A DNA stretch of 64,000 nucleotides from CAUZIB01 sp963578805 (GTDB lineage Bacteria > Acidobacteriota > Vicinamibacteria > Vicinamibacterales > UBA8438), in contig CAUZDY010000003.1 in the NCBI GenBank assembly GCA_963578805.1, positions 1 to 64,000 on the forward strand, read 5' to 3'. Positions within the stretch are counted from its first letter, which is position 1. Each line of letters starts with the position of its first letter. Positions 1-7,893 of this stretch are shown piece after piece. The notes below the pieces were generated by a model. The model saw only the letters and a program-made list of their open reading frames with translations, was not told the DNA's origin and ran no database searches. Both the position numbers and the translations under genes were made by a program.

Positions 1-970
1 TCATCACCTTTCGAGGCTGACCATCCACCTCGATATCGGTGAGCACGTGTTCGTCCACACCGTCCACGTCATACACGTCGTTGGGTGTGTACTGAAAGTA
101 ACAAGCGATCTCTCCGGTTTTCGGTCGGATTGCGAGCACGCTCGAGGTATACAAACTGTCCATCTCTCCTCGAGTCTTTGGGTCGTAGGGTTCGGCATTA
201 CCGGTGCCCCAATAGACCAGGTCAAGTTCTGGATCGTACGAACCGGAGCGCCACGTGGGCCCGCCACCGTACTTCCACGCTTCACCGTCCACCGGCCAAG
301 TTTCCGAACCAGGTTCGCCGGGTGCAGGAATGGTGTAGCGGCGCCATAATTTTGTGCCGGTGTCAGGGTCCCAGCCGTCGAGGAACCCACGTGTGGTCGA
401 CTCCCCGCCGGACATCCCCGAAATCAACACACCATTGGCAACGATCGGCGCGCCAGTGGCATAGTAGCCCTCGGCCGCCTCCGCAAACTTCTGCTTCCAT
501 AATTCTTCGCCGGTCTTCATGTCGAGGGCGAGCAGGTGGTTGTCGAGCGTTACGCGAAACAGTTTGCCGTTGTAGAGAGTCGGTGCGCCTCGGTTGAACG
601 CGGCACGCCGCGACTCGCCTTCAAGCACCACCGGCGTGCGCCAGAGTTGTCTGCTAGTCGCCACGTCGATCGCAAACGTCCATTTCCCGTTGATGAGATA
701 CATGACACCCTCGTACACCACCGGCGCTGCCAGCTCGCCCAGGTCATTGCTCATGCTGGCGTTCCAAATCGGTACGAGCCGCTTGACGTTCGACCGGTTG
801 ATTTCATCGAGCGGACTGTAGCTCTTCCGGTCATACCCCATGCTCGCCGTAAGGACGTTGTCGGCACTCTCTTGGTCGTTGACCAGCTCTCCCGTCGTTT
901 GGGCTAGCCCCGCACCTGGCCATGCACTCAGTATCATCGCGATGATCGCCAGTAGACACAGGTTCTTCAT
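1..970 (-). CDS. PQQ-dependent dehydrogenase (quinoprotein), truncated by the window edge
   Basis: Exported quinoprotein alcohol/methanol-dehydrogenase-like enzyme. The first 323 codons are present and the C-terminus lies outside the window. The start is ATG at 970 with an AGGAGAG site 7 bases upstream, followed by a signal peptide ending near GAGLAQ. The mature part shows beta-propeller blades typical of PQQ enzymes, such as YSPLDEINRSNV, WRTPVV, GELAAPVV and FLDGWDPDTGTKLWRRY, and the Trp/Gly-rich stretch YGGGPTWRSGSYDPELDLVYWGTGN found around the PQQ site of methanol/ethanol dehydrogenases. No CxxCH haem motif is seen in the visible part. It is oriented like the phosphotriesterase-family gene 240 bp upstream. 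Family assignment is secure; the substrate is not known. Confidence 0.9.
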   Translation of the reverse strand, partial: MKNLCLLAIIAMILSAWPGAGLAQTTGELVNDQESADNVLTASMGYDRKSYSPLDEINRSNVKRLVPIWNASMSNDLGELAAPVVYEGVMYLINGKWTFAIDVATSRQLWRTPVVLEGESRRAAFNRGAPTLYNGKLFRVTLDNHLLALDMKTGEELWKQKFAEAAEGYYATGAPIVANGVLISGMSGGESTTRGFLDGWDPDTGTKLWRRYTIPAPGEPGSETWPVDGEAWKYGGGPTWRSGSYDPELDLVYWGTGNAEPYDPKTRGEMDSLYTSSVLAIRPKTGEIACYFQYTPNDVYDVDGVDEHVLTDIEVDGQPRKVM

Positions 971-1207
971 ATTCAACCTCTCCTGGCACCTCCCACATCT
1001 GAAGGGGACGGTGCTTGAGAACACGGTATCGTGGGCTCGTCGCGCGGTCAACACCACGCCGACGCTGAACCTCGCACGAGCTAGTTGCGAAGTCAAAACG
1101 GAAGAGGTACTCCCATGAGAAGCAACCTGCTCTACGTCGTTCAGAAGACACGTGACATCACGGCCGGCGACCCGCCTCGACTCCTCTATTTACAACCTCA
1201 GAGCCGC

Positions 1208-2275
1208 CTAGATCTTGGGGACAAACGCCAAGAATCGTCTCGGGTTGTCGACGAGGATCTTTCGAATAGTCTCCTCCGGGACGCCCGCGAACCTGAGTTT
1301 GGGGACAAACTGCATCAGCACCGAGGCCCAACCATGACCGTGAAAATGCTTGAACTGACGGATGTTCCCTTGGTCGGATGACAGCAGGATCTGATCCTCA
1401 AAGCCGACCTCGAGTAGATCCTGAACCATCCGAACTTTGTCGGCAGCGGGGATGTCGGACCGACCCATTTCATGTCCGAGTGTGTCCAGACCGACGAATG
1501 CGCCCCGGCGCGCCACGGCTGTGTGCGTCGCCAAGGGGTTGTCCTCGGGCTTAATAGTGGCCATGTGTCCGATGGCGACATGCGAAAGGTCAACCCCCTC
1601 TTCTTCGATGACATCCATCTGCTCCATCGCGCAACTTGGACAACTCTCGTGCGGCGTGTGTGTGAAGATCGGAATCCCCGTTCGTACGTGCGCGCGGGCC
1701 ACCGCACGATGCACCTTACGCTCGTCGGGTCGCATCTCGAGGGACGACGCGATCTCTCCAAAAGCACCCCATCTCTGAGCCCCCGCATCGGCGACAAGCT
1801 CCTCGACCAGCTCGTCCTCTGACATTTCGGCAATTCGGACCGGGTAGATCGCAAAGCCGATATCCTCGAAATACCCCCCGGCCATGACGACCCGTACATC
1901 GCTTCGGTCCGCAATGGCGTTCAGTTTACGGACCTGCTCCGGTGTTCGTCGACCCGTCGCCGCATCGACGATACATCCCAGCCCGTCAAACGCGCACGCG
2001 CGCAGCTCTTCCACGGCGAGGTCGACCTCGGCACGGCCCACGTGCTCATGAAAAAGTGTCGCACCGTTAGCAAGCGCCGTCGGGTCGAGATCGCCCTGCA
2101 GTGTTCGTATAACGCTGCCCGCTGGAAAATTTGGCGGATCGACGCTCGTGAAGGTCTGCTGCGCAGCGAGAAACGCGCTGCGGGTTGTGACCAGGCTCGC
2201 GCTGGCGACGGTACCGAGGAAACCGAGTGCTTCGCGCCGCGTGTAGCAGGGAGATGAGTTCTTCGTGGTTGTCAT
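1208..2275 (-). CDS. Phosphotriesterase-family amidohydrolase, Tat-exported
   Basis: Metal-dependent hydrolase of the amidohydrolase superfamily, phosphotriesterase-related group, probably acting on an ester or lactone. I start it at ATG 2275, which has AAGGAC 7 bases upstream and puts a twin-arginine motif (TRREALGFLG) near residue 12; an in-frame ATG lies 75 bases further out. Metal ligands are visible in order: HxH in LFHEH, a bridging Glu in FGEIASS (Glu replaces the carboxylated Lys in many relatives), His in FTHTPHE, His in IGHMAT and Asp in LSSDQGN. The length of 355 residues fits the family. It stands alone on the minus strand between two other exported-enzyme genes. The substrate cannot be read from sequence. 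Confidence 0.88.
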   Translation of the reverse strand: MTTTKNSSPCYTRREALGFLGTVASASLVTTRSAFLAAQQTFTSVDPPNFPAGSVIRTLQGDLDPTALANGATLFHEHVGRAEVDLAVEELRACAFDGLGCIVDAATGRRTPEQVRKLNAIADRSDVRVVMAGGYFEDIGFAIYPVRIAEMSEDELVEELVADAGAQRWGAFGEIASSLEMRPDERKVHRAVARAHVRTGIPIFTHTPHESCPSCAMEQMDVIEEEGVDLSHVAIGHMATIKPEDNPLATHTAVARRGAFVGLDTLGHEMGRSDIPAADKVRMVQDLLEVGFEDQILLSSDQGNIRQFKHFHGHGWASVLMQFVPKLRFAGVPEETIRKILVDNPRRFLAFVPKI

Positions 2276-2550
2276 GCCGCGTCCTTCGACAGATGTGGGG
2301 CGGGTGGCCTTGGACCGTGACCGTGGTGGAGCGGCTTTGGTCCCGACCAAGGACTGGGCGTGCGGGGAGTACGGCTGGATGTGCCCTCCACTTCAATACA
2401 CCGATCTACCGGGATGGGTATCTCTGCGGCTTCGACGGCCCCAACCAGAGTGATGCCTCACTGACAAACCCCACAACCTACATCTGACAGCTGAAATGCC
2501 CCACCATCTAAATTCTTCTGGTTGTTCTCCCCACCGAATCCCCTTCTTTC

Positions 2551-4626
2551 CTACTGTTGATCCTCATTCGTGGTCTCTTCCATCAGATACAACCAGTGCT
2601 CGCTGGCCCGTGACAGAATCGGAGCGATGTCCTCGGCCAGCAGGTATCCACCGTCGACCAACTCGAGCGCAACTTGTGACACTAGACCGAGGTAGACTGC
2701 ACGGCTGCCATAGCGCTCCTCAACCGACTGCCGCGGGTCGCTGGTGCGCCGCCGATCTGCCATGGTCAGCGGGAAGGGAACGTAGGACCCCTGCATACTC
2801 GACAGAACACCTTCCGGTCCGGCCGCCGCGTTGAAGTTGTTCCACCCTGTATAGGTAGCAAGTGGGACCGCCACCTCGGGCATCATGAGGCCGCCAGTCT
2901 CGTTGCCATCGGCATCGACCGTTGGCACGAGGATGGGAAACGCTGACAGCACTTCCGGTGGCTCCACCGTCGTGATGCCACGCGAGCGAAACTCCGGCCC
3001 GTAGACGGCGCGATAGGCCTTGTGCGGTTCGCCGGGTTGAGTGACGCTAGGTAGGCTCGGAAACTCGAAGTGCTCGGCAAGCACGAGGTCGCCGTCGGCA
3101 ATCATCGGGTACCGGCTCGGTGGCGGAGGCGTCCCGTCCTTGAGCCACTCGTTCATGGCCACGAGCAGACCTCGCAGGAACCACGAGTAGTCGTTCGGAT
3201 TACTGAGCTGTTGCCCGCTCGTCCGTTGTGGCGGGAAGCGCCCTGGGCCGTGCTGCCCTCCGGCAAATGTGTAGATCCGGACGTTGTCCAACAGCGGGGC
3301 ATCCGCGGTACCGTCGACCGTGGTGTGGACCAGTGACGCCGCGCGTCCCCAGTACTCGTAGGACGAGTTGGTATGAAAGACCTTTGGCATGTGCCTAGGT
3401 TGGATCCTTGAGAGGAGCCCACCGCGCATGTCGGTTTCAGGGTCGCTCTGCGTGACGTCGCTAAACGGAAAAATGTCACTCGGGTAGAGCTTGTTGAGGA
3501 ACGGGTGCCCGTCGCGTGACGGCTGGGCGAAGCGAACGTTGAAGCTGCCCCGACCCCCGCCTGCGACGTGAGCCATGACACCGTCAAACGCTTTTCGGTC
3601 GCTCTCGTCTCGATTGAATCCGTTATAGAGAAACGTGCGTAGGAGCCGCCCACTCTGCGATACGCCCCAGGCGATCGCGTGGTCGATGGCATCGGAGGGG
3701 ATGGATAACTCGGGCGTGGAGTCGTATTTGAGCTGAGAGATCGCGTCGCGGACGGCTGCGAGTCCAAGACCGGAGAGCGGCGGGTCTTGTGCGATATAGA
3801 CGACGTCGTAGATCTTGCTCGGCTGGAACCCAGTCTTGAGATAAACCCGGGTCGGGTCGTCGACGATCTCACCGTTGTCCTCACGACGTGCGAACCGCCA
3901 CTGGTCGCGCGGCACCACACGCCGCGGTTGGTTGACCCCGTCACGGACGGTCATCTGGTTCGCCGGGTCGCTGGGCACGCTGGCCTCGTACGGTAGATGA
4001 TTTCTGTCGGAGAGCGACCAGTCGTACGCCAGCTTGCTGACGATGACCTCGCTTCTCACCAGACCGGTGATCGGTGCACCGTTGTTGGTCGCCGTTGGCA
4101 AATTCACGCGCATCTGCCCTTCGCGTATTGGTGGGTCAAATTGCCACCCAAGCCACAGCAACGTGAAGCCTTGTTTCAACAGAAACCCGTCGCCCATTTC
4201 ATCGGCCATCCTGGGGTCACGGCTACCGGATGCATTGTTGTAGTAGGCCAGCATCCCCTTGCGGCCACGGTTCGAGACCTCATAGAACACCGTTCCGTTG
4301 CCGCGCGAGATGTCCTTGGGTTTGATAAGAAAAAAGTTCGAGTGGAACTCGACCTTGCCGTCGGCGTTGAGCGGGGCAAAGTCGATATCGGTGATGATGC
4401 GATTGGCCGCGTTGTCGGGGTCGACCGCGAAATAGATGGTACCGGCGATCCGCTCGTAAGGACCGGCTAGCCCATATGACATTCCGCCAGCCACCTCGGC
4501 ACGTGAGTCAACCTCGATCCGGATGATCTCGGCGGAGACCGTTGAGGCCACGAGCAACGGGGCCAGCGTCACCGTTATCGTCAAGGCCAGAAACGTGACT
4601 GCTCTCGGCATCTTCATGATGATCAT
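2551..4626 (-). CDS. Exported alpha/beta hydrolase of the Abhydrolase_10 type
   Basis: A 691-residue exported protein with an N-terminal signal peptide (hydrophobic run then STVSAE). It carries motifs of the large alpha/beta hydrolase-domain family found in Acidobacteriota and marine bacteria: YEVSNRGRKG, a WLGWQFD block, and the nucleophile elbow GVSQSGRLLRTFLYNGFN, where the Ser in SQSGR is the likely catalytic residue. Histidines in FAGGQHGPGRF are candidates for the catalytic His. Family members are uncharacterised esterase-like proteins. The start at 4626 has an AAGAAAAG purine tract upstream; ATG codons at 4617 and 4611 are alternatives. The substrate is unknown. Confidence 0.82.
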   Translation of the reverse strand: MIIMKMPRAVTFLALTITVTLAPLLVASTVSAEIIRIEVDSRAEVAGGMSYGLAGPYERIAGTIYFAVDPDNAANRIITDIDFAPLNADGKVEFHSNFFLIKPKDISRGNGTVFYEVSNRGRKGMLAYYNNASGSRDPRMADEMGDGFLLKQGFTLLWLGWQFDPPIREGQMRVNLPTATNNGAPITGLVRSEVIVSKLAYDWSLSDRNHLPYEASVPSDPANQMTVRDGVNQPRRVVPRDQWRFARREDNGEIVDDPTRVYLKTGFQPSKIYDVVYIAQDPPLSGLGLAAVRDAISQLKYDSTPELSIPSDAIDHAIAWGVSQSGRLLRTFLYNGFNRDESDRKAFDGVMAHVAGGGRGSFNVRFAQPSRDGHPFLNKLYPSDIFPFSDVTQSDPETDMRGGLLSRIQPRHMPKVFHTNSSYEYWGRAASLVHTTVDGTADAPLLDNVRIYTFAGGQHGPGRFPPQRTSGQQLSNPNDYSWFLRGLLVAMNEWLKDGTPPPPSRYPMIADGDLVLAEHFEFPSLPSVTQPGEPHKAYRAVYGPEFRSRGITTVEPPEVLSAFPILVPTVDADGNETGGLMMPEVAVPLATYTGWNNFNAAAGPEGVLSSMQGSYVPFPLTMADRRRTSDPRQSVEERYGSRAVYLGLVSQVALELVDGGYLLAEDIAPILSRASEHWLYLMEETTNEDQQ

Positions 4627-4642
4627 GGTTTTTTCTTTTCTT

Positions 4643-4717
4643 CTAGCCGCAGCGCAAAGCCTCGATCGGATTCACGCGGCTCGCACGACGAGTTGGTTCG
4701 GCTGTTACAACTTCGCG
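4643..4717 (-). pseudogene. Remnant of the C-terminal end of a MacB/ADOP-type ABC permease
   Basis: The last ~24 codons before a TAG read EVVTAEPTRRASRVNPIEALRCG, close to the very conserved end of MacB/FtsX-type permeases (xxPARRASRVDPxEALRYE). Nothing upstream in any frame resembles the rest of such a permease, and the neighbouring gene begins less than 300 bases away. I read it as an eroded tail left by a deletion. A chance match is possible because the piece is short. Confidence 0.45.
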
Positions 4718-4911
4718 AACATTACGTTCAAGTCGTGCAACTTGCAGTTGGTCAAATAGGGAACCACTGAATAGCGCCCCCCCCGCACCAATTAAATTAG
4801 TAGCGGTCCCTGAACCCCGGTAGGTTCCTCGGCTCCGGCAACCGTGAAGTGACTGCGTCATGCTGCAGTTGGGAACCGGCCTGGCCGGTTACGATTACCG
4901 TGCGTGCGCGC

Positions 4912-6093
4912 CTACCGCGCACCACCACCGCCGGTCGTACTATCCTGCGAGAACGGATCAGGCCCCGTCCCCGAGGCAAATGCCTGCTCTTTCATCCGCG
5001 CACCGATGAACATAGCCGGCAAACCATAGTTCCCATCGTAGCAGCGCGGCTCATAGTAGATACGATTCTCCTGATCGCTCTGACGCGTCAGCTCTTGTCG
5101 GACGGTCCACGGCGCGACCCACACCGTCGAGTCCTCGAATGTGACCTCGTACTCAAGTGTGTCGGCATCGGCGCGTCTATATCGCTCGATGAGCTTGAGG
5201 TTTGCATCTGAACCGCTCCCGGTAGGTACTCCTCGACCAGGAACCGGGTATCTGTCTGAGAAATTCGTCGTTTCGATGACGAGCGTATCGCCCTCCCATC
5301 GCCCGCGTGCGTCGCCGTGGCGAAGACGGACTTGGCTCGCCGGATGACTCCCGCTCAGGTTGATGACACGCTGGAACCCCTGGCCCTGCCCGGTGTCATA
5401 ACCCACCGCGACCGCATCCTCGCCCTGCACGATGCGACGGAAACCGTTGAAATCTGGGGTGCGCCCACCCCTACATCGATCGCTCAAACTTTGATCCTCA
5501 GGGCCGTCGTGACGATTCATACGCGACGTGTTGTAGAAGGGTGAGACATCGAACCGACGCGGCGATGGGGGACCGTATTCCCCACCCTCGCAGCCGCGGG
5601 CGCCTTCCTCGCAGGTTGGGGTGTTCTGCATGAGCATTTGACGCCACTCCAGCTGGACCTCTACGTTCCGCTGAGCCGCCTCCGTTAGGGCGGGAATCCT
5701 CCCATCCGGTGGATCGACGACGAGCGACGTGCGTGGCCCCGCAGGCTTCACCGAGGTATAAACGGCGTTGTAGGCCGAAGACACATCTTTCGCTGACCCG
5801 CGCTCACCGCGCTCGAAGCTCCGCCCAGCGGACGGACTCAGTCCTATACGCTCTTGATCTCGTGCCGCACGCTCTTCAGCGGTCGTAAACTCTCGGTCGT
5901 TAAGCTCTCGTGCCCGTTGGAAGGGCGTTGAGTAGACATCGAGCCAGATTCCCTCCAGGTTTGGATGCCCCCACGCAGTGGAGCTCGGAGTCTGACCTAC
6001 CACCGGTGCCGTAGTAAGCCGCAGCATTACGATGACCGCTGCAAGCACCATTACCACACCGACCGACTCCAGTAATCGTCGCGTTATTTGCAT
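4912..6093 (-). CDS. Exported protein of unknown function, GRWEGDTLV family (paralogue 1)
   Basis: A 393-residue exported protein of unknown function. It has an N-terminal hydrophobic segment ending VVGQTP, then the blocks HPNLEGIWLDVY, YGPPSPRRFDVSPFYNTSR, NRHDGPEDQSLSDRC, QVRLRHGDARGRWEGDTLV and ETTNF. These are repeated almost word for word in the gene at 14506-15648, so the two are clear paralogues, and the GRWEG block recurs in the gene at 13472-14449. Conserved Cys pairs (TCEEGARGCEGG; DRC; EPRCYDG) suggest disulfides outside the cytoplasm. The family is common in Acidobacteriota but I know of no assigned activity. The C-terminus here ends in a short Gly/Thr-rich tail absent from the paralogue. 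Confidence 0.85.
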   Translation of the reverse strand: MQITRRLLESVGVVMVLAAVIVMLRLTTAPVVGQTPSSTAWGHPNLEGIWLDVYSTPFQRARELNDREFTTAEERAARDQERIGLSPSAGRSFERGERGSAKDVSSAYNAVYTSVKPAGPRTSLVVDPPDGRIPALTEAAQRNVEVQLEWRQMLMQNTPTCEEGARGCEGGEYGPPSPRRFDVSPFYNTSRMNRHDGPEDQSLSDRCRGGRTPDFNGFRRIVQGEDAVAVGYDTGQGQGFQRVINLSGSHPASQVRLRHGDARGRWEGDTLVIETTNFSDRYPVPGRGVPTGSGSDANLKLIERYRRADADTLEYEVTFEDSTVWVAPWTVRQELTRQSDQENRIYYEPRCYDGNYGLPAMFIGARMKEQAFASGTGPDPFSQDSTTGGGGAR

Positions 6094-6526
6094 GCCTTTT
6101 ATACCTCTCGAAGAAATTCTTCGCCTTCCAACGAACTTAACACTGCTTCGTACACCAGAACAGTAAACGAGTCAATGTTTTCGGTCGATTAGCTCAAGAT
6201 ACTGGCCTTCATTACCTTAACGTCCTCAGACTTCACACCTCGGTAGATCTCTTCTTTTATCTTTGTGCTCCTTCTGGCGGGTTAGTAACCTGTTTGGCGA
6301 GACGGTGCGGCTATAACTCTAGACTCGAGGCCAGGAACCGGCCGTTGTGGAAGACAATTCAGTTGCCAATCCTTTACTATTTACTCAGGAGAGATGGGTT
6401 CAAGTCGGCTTTGGATTCGTAGCCGGCTGGAACGTCCTCAGACCGAACAGGGGCACACCGCGGAAGCCCTGGCCCGCAGATCGGCGTTGACCGTAGCGAG
6501 TCTCACACCTGTCTGGAGTCACCAAA
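6094..6526. other. Intergenic region between divergent genes
   Basis: About 430 bases separate the leftward gene starting at 6093 from the rightward molybdenum hydroxylase operon, so promoters for both must lie here. I could not pick convincing -35/-10 pairs. A 50-codon open frame starting at an ATG near 6393 and running into the next gene has no family resemblance and was not called. No tRNA, repeat or strong terminator was seen. Confidence 0.5.
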
Positions 6527-7396
6527 GTGCAGCCGACTCGTTTTGAAGCCCCGACAACCGTTGCCGATGCTATTCGCCTCATGCAGGCTGAACCGGGCGC
6601 AAAGGCACTGGCCGGCGGTACGGATCTGCTCGTTCAGTACCGCATGGAATCGAGGCGTCCTGCGTCCTTCATCGATCTCAAACGCATTCCAGAGCTGGTC
6701 GGAATCACGATCGATCGGAAACATATGCGGCTCGGTGCGGCCACGGCGGCGGCGGTCATCTGCGAACACCCGGAAGCGAAACGCTTCTGGCCTGGGCTTG
6801 TCGAGGCCATTCACCTCATCGGCTCGGCTCAAATTCAGGGGCGAGGTACGGTGGGTGGTAATCTGTGTAACGCCTCGCCAGCCGCCGACACGACCGGTCC
6901 GCTTATTGTAAACCGTGCGCGCGCCGTGATCGTTGGCCCCCAGGGCGAACGAACCGTCAACGTTGAAGACGTCTCCGTTAGCCCTGGACAGACTGTGCTC
7001 GGACGCGGAGATCTGCTTGTTGCTCTACTGGTCCCATGTCCGGCACCGCGGACGGCAGACGCATATCTGCGGCTCATCCCCAGAACTGAGATGGATATTG
7101 CGGTCGCCGGCGCGGCCGTCAGTGTCACGCTGGACGAGCTTGGCCTGTGTACGGCGTCCCGCGTGGCGATCACTGCCGTAGCGCCGACGGTATTACTGGT
7201 GCCCGAGGCAGCGCGGGCGCTCATCGGATCCCACCTGGACGATGAGGCGTTGCGGCTCGCTGGTGCCGCCGCGAGTGCAGCCGCGAGACCAATCGACGAC
7301 AAGCGGGGCACGAACTCTTATCGGCGGACCGTGGTCGGCGTGCTCACTCGCCGTGCCACTACGATCGCCGGCAGGCGCGCCTCGTTACCCATGTGA
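6527..7396 (+). CDS. Molybdenum hydroxylase FAD-binding subunit (CoxM-like)
   Basis: Medium, FAD-binding subunit of a xanthine dehydrogenase/CO dehydrogenase-family molybdenum hydroxylase, passing electrons from the 2Fe-2S subunit to FAD. It starts at GTG 6527 with GGAG 8 bases upstream. At 289 residues it is the usual length. The two FAD diphosphate-binding motifs are visible: KALAGGTDLLVQYR near residue 26 and GTVGGNLCNASPAADT near residue 107. It is the first gene of a plus-strand operon with the 2Fe-2S, Mo and MoaD-like genes. The small-subunit reading frame follows at once. The substrate is probably an N-heterocycle or aldehyde, but this cannot be fixed. Confidence 0.92.
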   Translation: MQPTRFEAPTTVADAIRLMQAEPGAKALAGGTDLLVQYRMESRRPASFIDLKRIPELVGITIDRKHMRLGAATAAAVICEHPEAKRFWPGLVEAIHLIGSAQIQGRGTVGGNLCNASPAADTTGPLIVNRARAVIVGPQGERTVNVEDVSVSPGQTVLGRGDLLVALLVPCPAPRTADAYLRLIPRTEMDIAVAGAAVSVTLDELGLCTASRVAITAVAPTVLLVPEAARALIGSHLDDEALRLAGAAASAAARPIDDKRGTNSYRRTVVGVLTRRATTIAGRRASLPM

Positions 7397-7407
7397 GGGA
7401 TCTGTCG

Positions 7408-7893
7408 GTGACGAAACTACATATAAAGACAATACTCAACAGCGAACCGGTCGAGTTCCTCTGCGAACCGGTCGAAACATTGCTGGACGCCCTGCGTGAT
7501 CGGCTCAATCTCACCGGCACCAAGGAGGGTTGCGCGACCGGTGACTGCGGCGCCTGCTCCGTGCTCCTCAACCGGCGCCTCGTCCCGTCGTGTCTCGTGC
7601 TCGCGGCCGAAATAGACGGCCAGGATGTTCTCACCATCGAGGGCATCGCGCAAGGGGAGACGCTCCACCCTATCCAGCAGAAACTCCTCGAACATGCGGC
7701 ACTTCAGTGTGGCATCTGTACGCCAGGCTTCGTGGTCTCAGCCAAAGCGCTTCTGGATCAGAATCCAAACCCAACTGAAGAAGAAGCCCGATACTGGCTC
7801 GCCGGAAATCTGTGCCGCTGCACCGGCTATGACAAGATCATTCGCGCAGTGATGGATGCAGCGGAATCCATGAGGAGCGATGAGACGCAATGA
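7408..7893 (+). CDS. Molybdenum hydroxylase 2Fe-2S subunit (CoxS-like)
   Basis: Small iron-sulfur subunit with both [2Fe-2S] sites of this family. The N-terminal plant-ferredoxin-type site is GCATGDCGACSVLL followed by a Cys in VPSCL; the C-terminal site is QCGICTPGF followed by LCRCTGYD. I start at GTG 7408, which has GAGGGA 7 bases upstream; GTG 7393 would give a 4-base overlap with the previous stop but lacks such a site. The 161-residue length is typical. The stop overlaps the next start (ATGA), a sign of translational coupling with the large subunit. Confidence 0.93.
   Translation: MTKLHIKTILNSEPVEFLCEPVETLLDALRDRLNLTGTKEGCATGDCGACSVLLNRRLVPSCLVLAAEIDGQDVLTIEGIAQGETLHPIQQKLLEHAALQCGICTPGFVVSAKALLDQNPNPTEEEARYWLAGNLCRCTGYDKIIRAVMDAAESMRSDETQ

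Noticed and set aside
6393..6545. Small frame with AGGAG just before ATG, overlapping the start of the FAD subunit gene.
   Set aside because: The spacing of the site is too short and the product has no features. The downstream gene has its own good site.
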